A stretch of 64,000 nt of DNA from Oceanobacillus sojae (GTDB lineage: Bacteria > Bacillota > Bacilli > Bacillales > Amphibacillaceae), in NCBI RefSeq assembly GCF_007991515.1, contig NZ_BJYM01000012.1:1-64000 (forward strand), read 5' to 3'. This document shows positions 25,472 to 34,462 of the stretch, one piece after another. A program made the translations under genes and the position numbers. Under the pieces are notes generated by a model. That model was not told the DNA's origin, ran no database searches, and worked only from the letters and a program-made list of their open reading frames with translations. Numbering within the stretch: the stretch's first letter is position 1; every line of letters begins with the position of its first letter.

Positions 25472-26401
25472 TTATACCTCTTTTCTCATTCTTGGATCTA
25501 ACATAGCAGTAACGATGTCTACCAGCAAATTACAAGCAACAAATAATACCGCCATCAGAAAAACATACGCCTGGATAACTGGATAATCATAATTAAAAAT
25601 CGCCGCCACACTTAGTCTTCCTATTCCTGGCCACGCAAAAATATTTTCTACAATTACCGTACCTGCAATTAATTTTGGGATAGACATTCCCAGCGCTGTA
25701 ATTGTTGTTTGAAGGGAGTTTTTAAAAATACGCTTTAAAATAATTCTCTTTTTCATTCCCCGCGCTTTTGCGTACAAAACAAAATTTTCACTTTTGTTTT
25801 GTACCATATTATTCCGTAATAGTCTTACATAGGTTGAAATATAAGCAAGTGCTAATGTTACCCCAGGGAGGATAACAGATGCCCATGAAGTCATTCCACT
25901 TGTCGGCAGTAAATTTAACTTAATAGAGAAAAACCACATAAGTAAAAGTCCAATCCAATAGCCCGGCATAGCTTCGCCTATAAATACAAGTCCGCGAATC
26001 GTACGGTCAATCCAGCTCTCCTCAAAAATAGTACATATAATGGATGCGGAGACGCTGATAACAACAATAATAATGAAGGAAACCAGCGCAAGCAGTAACG
26101 TTGCCGGTAAAGCTTGTACTATTTCATTTATCACTGGTTTATTATTAATAAAACTGTTTCCAAAGTCGCCTTTGATACTGCTTGTCACCCACGTTAAGTA
26201 TCTTTCTATAAAAGATTTATCAAGACCCAGCTCCTCCCGCATTTGTGCAACAGCTTCATCGGTTGGTGTGATTTCATTTACGCGCAGTGCTACTTCAGCT
26301 GGATCACTTTCACTTAAATTAATTAAAATAAAAGCTAAAAAAGATATTCCAATTAATAAAGGGATGACGCTTAATAATCTTTTAATAATATAACGCTTCA
26401 T
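25472..26401 (-). CDS. nikB: Nickel-type ABC transporter permease (NikB family)
   Basis: 309 residues starting with the family first helix (MKRYIIKRLLSVIPLLIGIS), then about five more helices and the EAA loop (ARGMKKRIILKRIFKNSLQT). The FAWPGIGRLSVAAIF motif is conserved. A perfect 13-bp hairpin lies in the 63-bp gap after nikA and may lower expression of the permeases and ATPases relative to the binding protein. Confidence 0.88.
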   Translation of the reverse strand: MKRYIIKRLLSVIPLLIGISFLAFILINLSESDPAEVALRVNEITPTDEAVAQMREELGLDKSFIERYLTWVTSSIKGDFGNSFINNKPVINEIVQALPATLLLALVSFIIIVVISVSASIICTIFEESWIDRTIRGLVFIGEAMPGYWIGLLLMWFFSIKLNLLPTSGMTSWASVILPGVTLALAYISTYVRLLRNNMVQNKSENFVLYAKARGMKKRIILKRIFKNSLQTTITALGMSIPKLIAGTVIVENIFAWPGIGRLSVAAIFNYDYPVIQAYVFLMAVLFVACNLLVDIVTAMLDPRMRKEV

Positions 26402-26431
26402 TTAGTTCACCTACATTCTTACGCTAAAGAA

Positions 26432-26463
26432 CCAAAAAAGCGGATAGAAATCCGCTTTTTTGG
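26432..26463 (-). terminator. Hairpin between nikA and nikB (attenuating terminator)
   Basis: A perfect 13-bp stem, CCAAAAAAGCGGA with TCCGCTTTTTTGG, has its T tract in the arm and is readable from either strand. It begins 1 bp after the nikA stop, so it probably works as a partial terminator inside the operon. Confidence 0.7.
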
Positions 26464-26464
26464 C

Positions 26465-28048
26465 TTATTCCGCTTCAAAATACATTTTTTCAAATGGTAT
26501 TTCATACTGAGAAACATTAAAAGTGACTCCCTGCAGCTCTGGGCGATGAACAGCTTTTGTACGTGAATACACGAGTGGAATATACACGGATTCATCGTGA
26601 ATATAAGATAATACCTCATCATACATAGCTTCTCTCTCAGCTTCATCATTTTCAATCATCAAATCTGTTATTGTTTCATCCAGCCATACTTTCCTGTCTA
26701 ATCCTATTTGCGCCTGATAATCACCATGTGCCGGAATTCTCCAGGATGACAGATAGGATTGTGGATCATAAGGCGTGCCCCATGATAAAGAATATTGCAG
26801 GTCAAATTCTCCAGATTTTTGCCTGTCTAAAAATGCTTGTTTCTGTTCCCCTGTTATATGCAGGTCTACACCTATTTCTCTCAAATCATGCTGAATATAT
26901 TCACTAATTGTCTTTTCTTGAGCATTGTCTGAATTATAATACAAGCTGAGTTCTAATTTCTCCTCATCTTTATACCGGTACCCGCTGTCATCCAATTTCC
27001 AACCGGCTTCATCTAGTAATTCACTCGCTTTATCGGGATTATACTCCCGCGCCTCCAGTCCAAGATCACTATAAGGAGCTGTTGAAGAAAGCAGTGTAGG
27101 TGCAACAGACTCAGTCCCGTTTAAAACACCATCAGCAATCGATTGTTTATCAATCGCATATTGCAAAGCTTCTCTCACATCAACATTCTTCGTAATTGGA
27201 CGATTGGAGTTCAATAAAATAGCCCTTGAAGCAATTGGTTCACTCATTTCCGTTATATATTTCCCTTGCTCCTCCAAAGCTGAAAATGAGTCAAGATCGA
27301 TCATATCTCCATCAGAACCAAAAATCAGATCAATTTCCCCTTTTTCAAGTGCAAGCAGGATGGTCTGATGGTCAGGCATCACTTTCCACCTTACATTGTC
27401 AACTTCCGGCTGTTCTCCCCAATACTCTACATTTGCAGTAAATACTGCTTCCTGATTCTCATTATGCTCTGTTAGAATCCAGGGCCCGGTTCCTGAATAA
27501 CCATCAACTCCATCTCTTGTTGTTGCATCCACAAAATCATTTGGAGACAAGAAACGAAATGGACGTGTAAGTCCTAATTCAGTTAATGTTGGGTAATACG
27601 GATGCTTCAGGACCAGTTTATAGGTATATTCATCAACAACTATATTCTCTTCTATTAAATTGACTAAATCAAGCCAGGCATGCCGTTCTTCATTATCCAG
27701 AATTGCATCCATGTTTTGTTTTACTGCTTCAGCATTGAACTTTTCTCCATCTGTAAAGGTAACATCCTCTCTTAAATGAAATATATATTCCATACCATCA
27801 TCTGAAATTTCCCAGCTCTCCGCCAGCCAAGGCTCCACCTCATCTTCCGTATTAATAACCAATGATTCAAATACCATATTTTGGGCTGCCATTTCTCCAC
27901 TATATAAATGCGGATTAATATCACGAATATCTTTAGAGCTGGCATATACAATTTCCTCTTTAGCTATTTCTGCATTATCCTGATTACTACAGCTTACCAG
28001 TAAAAGACAAAACAATATTGCAAGCAGTACTATACTAAATTTTCTCAT
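26465..28048 (-). CDS. nikA: Nickel ABC transporter substrate-binding lipoprotein (NikA family)
   Basis: 527 residues. A lipoprotein signal peptide ends in LLLVSC (Cys20). The family 5 binding domain opens with DINPHLYSGEMAAQNMVFESLV, close to the start of known NikA proteins, and includes NSNRPITKNVDVREALQYAIDKQ. NikA proteins bind nickel through small chelators; the exact ligand cannot be read here. Nickel as cargo is strengthened by the lar nickel-cofactor genes 0.7 kb upstream. SD AGGAG lies before the start. Confidence 0.87.
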   Translation of the reverse strand: MRKFSIVLLAILFCLLLVSCSNQDNAEIAKEEIVYASSKDIRDINPHLYSGEMAAQNMVFESLVINTEDEVEPWLAESWEISDDGMEYIFHLREDVTFTDGEKFNAEAVKQNMDAILDNEERHAWLDLVNLIEENIVVDEYTYKLVLKHPYYPTLTELGLTRPFRFLSPNDFVDATTRDGVDGYSGTGPWILTEHNENQEAVFTANVEYWGEQPEVDNVRWKVMPDHQTILLALEKGEIDLIFGSDGDMIDLDSFSALEEQGKYITEMSEPIASRAILLNSNRPITKNVDVREALQYAIDKQSIADGVLNGTESVAPTLLSSTAPYSDLGLEAREYNPDKASELLDEAGWKLDDSGYRYKDEEKLELSLYYNSDNAQEKTISEYIQHDLREIGVDLHITGEQKQAFLDRQKSGEFDLQYSLSWGTPYDPQSYLSSWRIPAHGDYQAQIGLDRKVWLDETITDLMIENDEAEREAMYDEVLSYIHDESVYIPLVYSRTKAVHRPELQGVTFNVSQYEIPFEKMYFEAE

Positions 28049-28108
28049 TCGAGTTCTCCTAATTCTCTTGGTGTTATACCTAATGAAGTATCTGACACTG
28101 AACCGTCT

Positions 28109-28618
28109 TTACAGCTTCTTATCCATATGTAAGGTCTTCCAAATCGGATCCGGTTCAGCCAGCTTTTCTTCAAAACCCAGCGCTTTCCAGAATGGGACCC
28201 CGCCTGGAAGAAATGGATGGGTGTGCAGGTAAATCTTCTCATAACCAGCTGCACAAATAGATTTTAAAGCAGTTTTATATAAAGCGGAGCCAATTCCTAA
28301 ACGTCTATATCCGGGATCTATATAGCATCTTACCAATTCTGTCGTTTGTATTTGCGCATAATAATCCTGCAAATACTCAAACCGATTATCGTAGGGTAAA
28401 TACCCTATGGTTCCAAGTACCTCTCCTTCTTCACTTATAGTGGCAAATAACGCAGAATCATTTCTACCCAAATAATATGTATGAACATGAACCAAATCCG
28501 CCGGTAATTGATTATGGTTCAACATTGGAAACAATTCTTTTCGAATGGATTTCATAAATTCTGCTACTTGTGCAGCTTCCTTTGTTTCTACCTGTTTAAT
28601 ACTATATTTTACAGACAT
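28109..28618 (-). CDS. GNAT-family N-acetyltransferase leading the nik operon
   Basis: 169 residues of single GNAT fold. The acetyl-CoA site is RRLGIGSALYKTAL (about 110-123), preceded by ELVRCYIDPGY, and the last strand is PFWKALGFEEKL. It lies 60 bp upstream of nikA with no terminator between, so it is probably the first gene of the nickel operon. A role in modifying a metal chelator is conceivable from context only; the substrate is unknown. Confidence 0.8.
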   Translation of the reverse strand: MSVKYSIKQVETKEAAQVAEFMKSIRKELFPMLNHNQLPADLVHVHTYYLGRNDSALFATISEEGEVLGTIGYLPYDNRFEYLQDYYAQIQTTELVRCYIDPGYRRLGIGSALYKTALKSICAAGYEKIYLHTHPFLPGGVPFWKALGFEEKLAEPDPIWKTLHMDKKL

Positions 28619-28764
28619 TTCTTATTAACGTCTCCATTTCTTTACTATCTCATAAAACTCCAGCATAATTACTTAAAAATTTATTACGCCTTATGAGCTG
28701 CCACTTTTAGATAAAAGCATACATCCTTTAAACTATTTCAAAGTTAAAAAGCCTGGATAAATTT

Positions 28765-29229
28765 CTATAATTGCTTCCAAACGGATTCATACACCTGTTT
28801 TAATGGGATATGATGTTTTTCAGCTATATTCTTACAGTCATCGTACTCTGGTGAACTTTGGAAAATCTCTCCTTTGGAGATTCCTTGTTTTACCGTAACA
28901 GGGCCCCACTCCGTCTCTACTTTAATAAATCTTCGTTCCATCCGATGAACGGTTATTGGATAGTAGCGGATTCCAAGCGTTGTCGTTTCTTGTAACAAGA
29001 TACCCTTTATTTTAGATAAAGCTTGACTAGAACAGAGTAATTGCAATAATATACCCGGTCGATTTTTTTTCATATAAATGGGCGTATAAAAGACATCATT
29101 TGCCCCGGCTTCAAATAAACGGTCCATTACAAACCCAAGCCACTCTCCCGTTATATCATCCAGATTCACTTCCATTTTCATCATATTATCATCAATATGT
29201 TCATGGTTTGGAGGATGTTTTGATGTCAA
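28765..29229 (-). CDS. larC: LarC C-terminal part (nickel insertion, separate gene)
   Basis: 154 residues matching only the C-terminal third of LarC: VNLDDITGEWLGFVMDRLFEAGANDV and YTPIYMKKNRPGILL are the typical start of that domain. LarC inserts nickel into the pincer nucleotide in a CTP-dependent reaction. In Lactiplantibacillus plantarum the two halves, LarC1 and LarC2, are joined by ribosomal frameshifting. Here the halves are separated by larB, so fusion by frameshifting is impossible and the parts must work as two chains. The start is TTG with AAGGGAG 8 nt upstream. Confidence 0.85.
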   Translation of the reverse strand: MTSKHPPNHEHIDDNMMKMEVNLDDITGEWLGFVMDRLFEAGANDVFYTPIYMKKNRPGILLQLLCSSQALSKIKGILLQETTTLGIRYYPITVHRMERRFIKVETEWGPVTVKQGISKGEIFQSSPEYDDCKNIAEKHHIPLKQVYESVWKQL

Positions 29230-29259
29230 GCAGAAAACTCCCTTCTTAATTAACTAATG

Positions 29260-30006
29260 CTACTTTTCCTTCCCTTGAGCCAGCCGATCAATTAGTACAG
29301 CATTATATGCACCGCCAAAGCCATTATCAATATTAACCACACTGATACCGCTCGCACAGGAGTTCAGCATTGTCAGCAGTGCAGACAAGCCTTGAAAATT
29401 CGCACCATAGCCGACACTTGTCGGTACTGCTATGACCGGATGAGAAACAAGGCCGCCAACAACACTCGGAAGTGCTCCCTCCATCCCTGCAACAACTACT
29501 GAAGCCGTTGCTTCCTGAATCATCTGCGCCTGGTCTAATAAACGATGAATTCCGGCTACACCAACATCATAAAATCGGCGCACATTGCTTCCCAATACCT
29601 CAGCTGTAATCGCTGCTTCCTCCGCAATCCTCAAATCAGATGTCCCTGCACAAATAATGGCAATAAAGCCTTCTTTATTTTCTTTCTTCTCTTTTGCTTT
29701 CCATGAAAGAATCTGCGCTATATCGTGATAAGTTAGTTCAGGATGACTTTCTAATATTACTTCTGCCTTGTCCTGAGAAACTCTTGTAATTAAAACATCA
29801 TTTTGTTTTGCTTTTATTGCTCGGAGAATGGCAGTGATTTGTTCTATTGTTTTTCCTTCTCCGTAAATCACTTCCGGAAAGCCTTGACGCTTTTTCCTAT
29901 GATGATCAACTTTTGCAAAACCCAGATCTTCATATGTTGCCAATCTTTTCTTTGCGTTATCTATGCTTAATGTTCCATTTTGAACTTCCTTTAAAATTTC
30001 CTCCAT
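29260..30006 (-). CDS. larB: LarB, pyridinium-3,5-biscarboxylic acid mononucleotide synthase
   Basis: 248 residues, the usual LarB length when started at MEEILKEVQNG (30006). The longer frame reads back into larC1 and is rejected. The C-terminal two thirds are PurE-like: ICAGTSDLRIAEEAAITAEVLG, VAGIHRLL, VVVAGMEGALPSVVGGL and PTSVGYGANFQGLSALLTMLNSCASG. LarB carboxylates nicotinic acid adenine dinucleotide and hydrolyses it, the first step of nickel-pincer cofactor synthesis. It is located between the two larC pieces and starts 34 bp after larC1. Confidence 0.93.
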   Translation of the reverse strand: MEEILKEVQNGTLSIDNAKKRLATYEDLGFAKVDHHRKKRQGFPEVIYGEGKTIEQITAILRAIKAKQNDVLITRVSQDKAEVILESHPELTYHDIAQILSWKAKEKKENKEGFIAIICAGTSDLRIAEEAAITAEVLGSNVRRFYDVGVAGIHRLLDQAQMIQEATASVVVAGMEGALPSVVGGLVSHPVIAVPTSVGYGANFQGLSALLTMLNSCASGISVVNIDNGFGGAYNAVLIDRLAQGKEK

Positions 30007-30040
30007 GTGATGTCCTACTCTCTCAAACTTTTTTAATCGC

Positions 30041-30871
30041 TTATGCTTGTTCACCCAGAATAATCCGAAGTACATTTGGATGGTCCGGGAATGTTTTTGT
30101 TCCGGCACCATAGCCTACCTTCATCACTTTCATGGAAGGAAGATCACAAAATTCATTTGCTAATACAGCAGCAAATGCTGCTCCAGTCGGCGTTGTCAAC
30201 TCGGCTTTCAAGTCACTTTGCGCAATGGGCACCCCGCGTAGAATTTCTAAAGTAGCTGGTGCAGGGACAGGGTAAATCCCATGGTCAATGTGGATTTTTC
30301 CGGATCCCGTGGGGACAGGTGCTGATTTAATATAATCAATATCAAGCTCTTCTATTAAAATAGCAGTTCCAACAATGTCTATTATTGAATCGACTGCTCC
30401 AACTTCATGAAAATGAACATCCTCCAACGGTACACCATGGATACAACCTTCCGCTTCACCAATTTTTTTAAAGATACTTAATGCTATAGATTTTACTTTT
30501 TCTGATAGATCTGCTTCCTGAATCATTTTTACAATATCCCGATATGAACGATGATGGTGGGTATGTCCATGATGATCATCTTCATCATGGTGGTGATGTT
30601 TATGATCGTGATCGTGGGAATGCTTGTGAGTATGTTTACTATGACCATGTCGAGAATGCACATGCTCTCCATTTTTCAATATAACATCAAATTTCGTGCT
30701 CGTAATACCGTTCTTCACTATTTTATGTACTTTCAATTCATACTCATCCTGCAAAGGCAGTTTCTGTAATTCCTTCTGCAAATGAGAAAAATCTCCGCCA
30801 GCATCAAGCAGTGCTCCTATTGTCATATCCCCGCTGATTCCAGAAAAACAATCTAAATATAAAATTTTCAT
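30041..30871 (-). CDS. larC: LarC N-terminal part (LarC1) with histidine-rich loop
   Basis: 276 residues covering the N-terminal region of LarC. It begins MKILYLDCFSGISGDMTIGAL and ends after PNVLRIILGEQA, exactly at the domain border where full-length LarC would continue. Residues of about 72-108 hold around twenty histidines alternating with Asp, Lys and Gly, a probable nickel-binding or storage loop. AAAGGAG precedes the start. The C-terminal half is encoded separately beyond larB. A strong hairpin terminator lies just upstream, after larE. Confidence 0.92.
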   Translation of the reverse strand: MKILYLDCFSGISGDMTIGALLDAGGDFSHLQKELQKLPLQDEYELKVHKIVKNGITSTKFDVILKNGEHVHSRHGHSKHTHKHSHDHDHKHHHHDEDDHHGHTHHHRSYRDIVKMIQEADLSEKVKSIALSIFKKIGEAEGCIHGVPLEDVHFHEVGAVDSIIDIVGTAILIEELDIDYIKSAPVPTGSGKIHIDHGIYPVPAPATLEILRGVPIAQSDLKAELTTPTGAAFAAVLANEFCDLPSMKVMKVGYGAGTKTFPDHPNVLRIILGEQA

Positions 30872-30908
30872 AACAAAACTCCTTTTTATGTAATTTCTGA
30901 CTTTCTAT

Positions 30909-30951
30909 TTTACGTGAAAAAGCAGTTGCTTCAACTGCTTTTTCACGTAAA
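30909..30951 (-). terminator. Perfect 20-bp hairpin between larE and larC1
   Basis: Arms of 20 bp with a 3-nt loop are fully complementary. Read on the minus strand the core is GCAGTTG-AAG-CAACTGC followed by TTTTT, an intrinsic terminator shape. It begins about 18 bp beyond the larE stop and could separate larA-larE from larC1-larB-larC2. Confidence 0.75.
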
Positions 30952-30968
30952 GAACAAGTATTTTTATT

Positions 30969-31808
30969 TTATGCGTTGGCAACGTGTTTTTGTTCTGCAG
31001 CAGCTTCCGGTAATACTTTATTCATGCTGCCTGTACGATAACCACGTAAATCCACAGACACATAGTCAAAGCCAAGAGATTCCAGTTTATGCTGAATTTC
31101 CATGCGTTTTTCCAGTAATTCCACAATTTTATCCGCTGTTACTTCAATACGTGCCACGTTATCATGATAACGTACGCGAACTTCTTCAAATCCGATACGC
31201 TTTAAATAAAGTTCTGACTGATTAACTTGATTCACTTTTTTCCTATCTAATTTTGTTCCATATGGGAATCTGGATGCTAAACTGCAAGAAGCTAATTTGT
31301 TCCACACAGGAAGATTGAGTTTTTTGGCAAGTTCACGGACTTCCGATTTATAAATATTCGCTTCCTGAAGTACACTACGAATTCCTTCTTCCGTTCTCGC
31401 TTTCAATCCTGGACGGAAATCTTCCTCATCATCCATAATCATTCCGTCTAAAACATATGGATAACCTAATTCTTGGGCCAGCTGATTAAGATGCATGTAG
31501 AGCATTTTTTTACTGTAATACCAGCTATCTGGATTATTTGCTGTAATTTGTGGGCTGTCCAATTCCTTTATTTCTGTTTGATATACTTTCACACCTAAAT
31601 CTTCAGCCAATTGAACAGCTGCTTTAAATTCGGATTCACGGAACATTTCTGATGCCACCACAACTGCTAAGACGTTATCTCCCAGCTCTTGCTGAGCTCT
31701 TTTCAAAACGACAGCACTGTCTACACCTCCTGAAAACGCAACCATTACACGGCCCATTTCTCTCAATGTGTTACCTAAATGACGATTTTTATCACAGATT
31801 TCCATCAT
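30969..31808 (-). CDS. larE: LarE, ATP-dependent sacrificial sulfur transferase
   Basis: 279 residues from the start at 31808, chosen because GAGGTG lies 6 nt before it; an in-frame extension of 22 residues has no such site. The PP-loop SGGVDS is at 26-31. Cys175 followed by SLASR matches the sacrificial Cys176, Ser180 and Arg181 of the L. plantarum enzyme, and Trp96 matches its Trp97, so it should be the type that donates its own cysteine sulfur rather than using a cluster. It converts the LarB product to the dithiolated nucleotide that accepts nickel. Confidence 0.93.
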   Translation of the reverse strand: MMEICDKNRHLGNTLREMGRVMVAFSGGVDSAVVLKRAQQELGDNVLAVVVASEMFRESEFKAAVQLAEDLGVKVYQTEIKELDSPQITANNPDSWYYSKKMLYMHLNQLAQELGYPYVLDGMIMDDEEDFRPGLKARTEEGIRSVLQEANIYKSEVRELAKKLNLPVWNKLASCSLASRFPYGTKLDRKKVNQVNQSELYLKRIGFEEVRVRYHDNVARIEVTADKIVELLEKRMEIQHKLESLGFDYVSVDLRGYRTGSMNKVLPEAAAEQKHVANA

Positions 31809-31901
31809 TTTACTCACCTCATTTCCCCTGACTAGATAGGGGGTATTCGTTTTATTTTTACAAAATTTATACAAATCGAAATATAGATACTTATAATAAA
31901 A

Positions 31902-31931
31902 ATCTTACCTTTTGTTTCGTTTAGTTGTCAA
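31902..31931 (-). promoter_or_regulatory. Candidate promoter of larE
   Basis: Minus-strand TTGACA (31931-31926), an 18-bp spacer and TAAGAT (31907-31902) lie in the 161-bp gap between larA and larE. Confidence 0.55.
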
Positions 31932-31969
31932 ACAGATTCAATTCTATTATCAATATACAACTTCTCAGC

Positions 31970-33244
31970 TTAGGAATTTACTTTCTCTTCAACATAAGGA
32001 ATTGTCAGCGGGCCAAGTGGAAGAACAGCGACTGTCATAGACTCCTCATGCTTTTCCTTTAATTCTTCTAATGTCTGTTCAATATCATGAGTTGGCTTTA
32101 GCATTGTATTGGTTATTTGTTCATCGGATAACGTTGAATAGACATAGACATCTGCCCAAACCTGAATCACTGCCTGCTTTTGCACCTGCCACTGGTCAAA
32201 CATTTTAAATTCTGGATTATTAATCATGTCCAGCAAATCTTGCGGACTCCTGGCCATATCAAAAATTTTCGCATAGTTCCCATGATCAGGCAGACCATCA
32301 GAACACTCTGATGCCACAATAATCGCTCCGCCTTCTTTTACAATTTTATGCGCAGCACTCATTCCTTTTACAGCTTGATACAAGTTCTGATCTAACGGAT
32401 AACCGGAATTTGATGTAATAACAACATCAAACCGCTTATCACATCGGAACATGGCATGGTCTTTTGCATAAGCGCAACCTTCATCGTGTGCTTGATACAG
32501 TTCACCCGCAAATACATTAGTAATTTCTTTTTCCCGGTTTAATGTAACATTTAGCATAAAGTCAGGTTTACACATCGCATTAATTTCCCTAGTCATATCT
32601 TGAACAGGGTTATTCTCCATATTCCCCCATGTGGAGAGAGGGTCTCCTATCATTCTTGCATTGTGGAATGTCATAATTGTTTCAATTCCCGCTATTCCTG
32701 GCATAATTCCTTTTGGTCCGCCAGAAAATCCTGCAAAAAAGTGTGGTTCAATAAAGCCGGTAACAATTCTAAAATCAGACTCCACGTAGTCTTTATTCAG
32801 ATAGACATCACAGCCAAATTTACTTTTGCCAAGGTTAACAAGTGTATTTTTATCATGACATTGGTTGTTTATAATCCGTATATTATCTACAACCCAGCTT
32901 CCTAGCATTTGTACAAATTCCTCTTTTGTCTGGTCACGATGTGTTCCAGTCCCGTTAATAATAACAAAGTTTTCCAGCGGAACGTGATTTAATTCTTCAA
33001 TTAGTAATGGGACAAGGATATGATTTGGTGTTGGTCTTGTAATATCGCTAATAACAATGGCTACTGTATCTGTTGACTTTACAGATTCTTTCAAAGACTC
33101 GCTTCCAATTGGATTTCGCAGAGCCTGTCTGATTGCTTCTTTATCATTTTCTAATTTTGGCAAATTGGTTGGTTCAATAAGCAAAGCGTCTTCAGGTAAA
33201 TCTAATGAAATTCCATTCTTTCCATATAATAGATCTGTTTTCAT
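31970..33244 (-). CDS. larA: LarA-family nickel-pincer racemase/epimerase
   Basis: 424 residues, the usual LarA length. All landmark residues are present: Arg70 in SDITRPTP, His102 in GTGTHR, His168 in EPHFFAGFSGG, Lys178 in GGPKG (covalent link to the cofactor) and His194 in FHNARM. They correspond to Arg75, His108, His174, Lys184 and His200 of the L. plantarum lactate racemase. LarA homologues racemise or epimerise different 2-hydroxyacids. Here the neighbours are a KdgT-like permease and glycerate kinase, so glycerate or a sugar acid is a more likely substrate than lactate (inference). Confidence 0.9.
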   Translation of the reverse strand: MKTDLLYGKNGISLDLPEDALLIEPTNLPKLENDKEAIRQALRNPIGSESLKESVKSTDTVAIVISDITRPTPNHILVPLLIEELNHVPLENFVIINGTGTHRDQTKEEFVQMLGSWVVDNIRIINNQCHDKNTLVNLGKSKFGCDVYLNKDYVESDFRIVTGFIEPHFFAGFSGGPKGIMPGIAGIETIMTFHNARMIGDPLSTWGNMENNPVQDMTREINAMCKPDFMLNVTLNREKEITNVFAGELYQAHDEGCAYAKDHAMFRCDKRFDVVITSNSGYPLDQNLYQAVKGMSAAHKIVKEGGAIIVASECSDGLPDHGNYAKIFDMARSPQDLLDMINNPEFKMFDQWQVQKQAVIQVWADVYVYSTLSDEQITNTMLKPTHDIEQTLEELKEKHEESMTVAVLPLGPLTIPYVEEKVNS

Positions 33245-33337
33245 GTAAAAACCTCATTTCATTTAATAGCTTGAATCCTGCAGGTTCTTGAAATTTAAAA
33301 GAAAGCTGTAGGTAAAACAAAACACATCCCTAAAATA

Positions 33338-34462
33338 TCAGTCGTTTACCGCATGTTTTGTTTCATTTTCATTCCTTATTAACCCCAAATCTTCCCTTGT
33401 ACCATCAATCCCTTTTCTTCTTTGATACTTATCCATCATAATAACACCTAAAGGACAAAGCAGCGAAGTCGTAATTGTTGATATAGAAATCTGTGCAGTT
33501 GCAATTGGTACGATGCTCTGGATCGCTTCAAATTCTGCTTGTGTCATCGCTCCAGCTCCAACGGCTACAGACGCTGCTGCTGCCACAGCTGCAGGTGTGG
33601 CAGCAGCATTGCCAGCTGTAGAAGCTTCTGAAATTGGTGCAATATAACTTTTTTCTTTAAATAATTTAAACACAAGGATACCAGTACCAGCTGAACAAAC
33701 AAATGTCAGAACAGCTAGTGTTAAGCCGCCTGTAAGTACAGCAGGGTTAAAGAAGTTTGCTAAATTCATGCCTGCCCCCAGCGCAAATGCGAAAAATGGA
33801 ATAGTAACAGACTCACCCGGCTTAAGAAATTCTCTGATCTTTGGATCCAAATTTCCTAAAAGCATTCCAATTCCAATCGGAAGTAAAACAGCAATAAATG
33901 AAATCATCGGGAAAGCTGTTCCTAATACGCCTAGTGCAACTAATGTCAGGAACGGTCCATCATTGATAGCTAGAATAGAAAGGCCTCCAACATCCGATCT
34001 ATTTCCAAATTTTCCAGTCAAAGCAGCATACATTCCGCTATTACTATTTGTCATTCCAGCAATTAGCGCAAGAGTTGACAGTCCAAATAATCCGGTAATC
34101 GGATCAAAGAAGATTCCAAAAGCCATTCCGACAGCTACTCCTGCTCCGTATTTAGAACCAGTCAGTAGTACACCCTTCTTCAATGCTTTTCCGCCAACTT
34201 TCAGGTTCATCTGGCTTCCAACGCAGAACAGGAATAAAGCTATCAGTACGAGTGCACTATCTTTAAATAATTCTTGTGAAAATCCGCCAATTCTTAAAAA
34301 CTCATAGTATCCTTCTTCCGTTTGCGGTGCACCAAGAAATTCAAGAACTCTCATCACTGCCGGAATATGCATTTGGTCAATTGTGTTTAAAGAAGCTCCG
34401 AGCAGAAGCGGGACTACCATTAACCCTCCAGGTACTTTTTCAATCGTATCCTTAATTTTCAT
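33338..34462 (-). CDS. 2-keto-3-deoxygluconate permease (KdgT) family transporter
   Basis: 374 residues with about ten membrane segments. The family pattern includes MKIKDTIEKVPGGLMVVPLLLGA at the start, the mid-protein AGMTNSNSGMYAALTGKFG and a C-terminal Ala-rich helix (TPAAVAAAASVAVGAGAM). KdgT imports 2-keto-3-deoxygluconate in enterobacteria. Here it overlaps glycerate kinase by 11 bp and precedes larA, so glycerate or a related hydroxyacid is a plausible cargo (inference). Confidence 0.87.
   Translation of the reverse strand: MKIKDTIEKVPGGLMVVPLLLGASLNTIDQMHIPAVMRVLEFLGAPQTEEGYYEFLRIGGFSQELFKDSALVLIALFLFCVGSQMNLKVGGKALKKGVLLTGSKYGAGVAVGMAFGIFFDPITGLFGLSTLALIAGMTNSNSGMYAALTGKFGNRSDVGGLSILAINDGPFLTLVALGVLGTAFPMISFIAVLLPIGIGMLLGNLDPKIREFLKPGESVTIPFFAFALGAGMNLANFFNPAVLTGGLTLAVLTFVCSAGTGILVFKLFKEKSYIAPISEASTAGNAAATPAAVAAAASVAVGAGAMTQAEFEAIQSIVPIATAQISISTITTSLLCPLGVIMMDKYQRRKGIDGTREDLGLIRNENETKHAVND

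Noticed and set aside
30551-30769. Plus-strand Met/Val/Ile-rich open frame
   Set aside because: It is the complement of the histidine-rich part of larC1; CAT/CAC codons read backwards give ATG/GTG.
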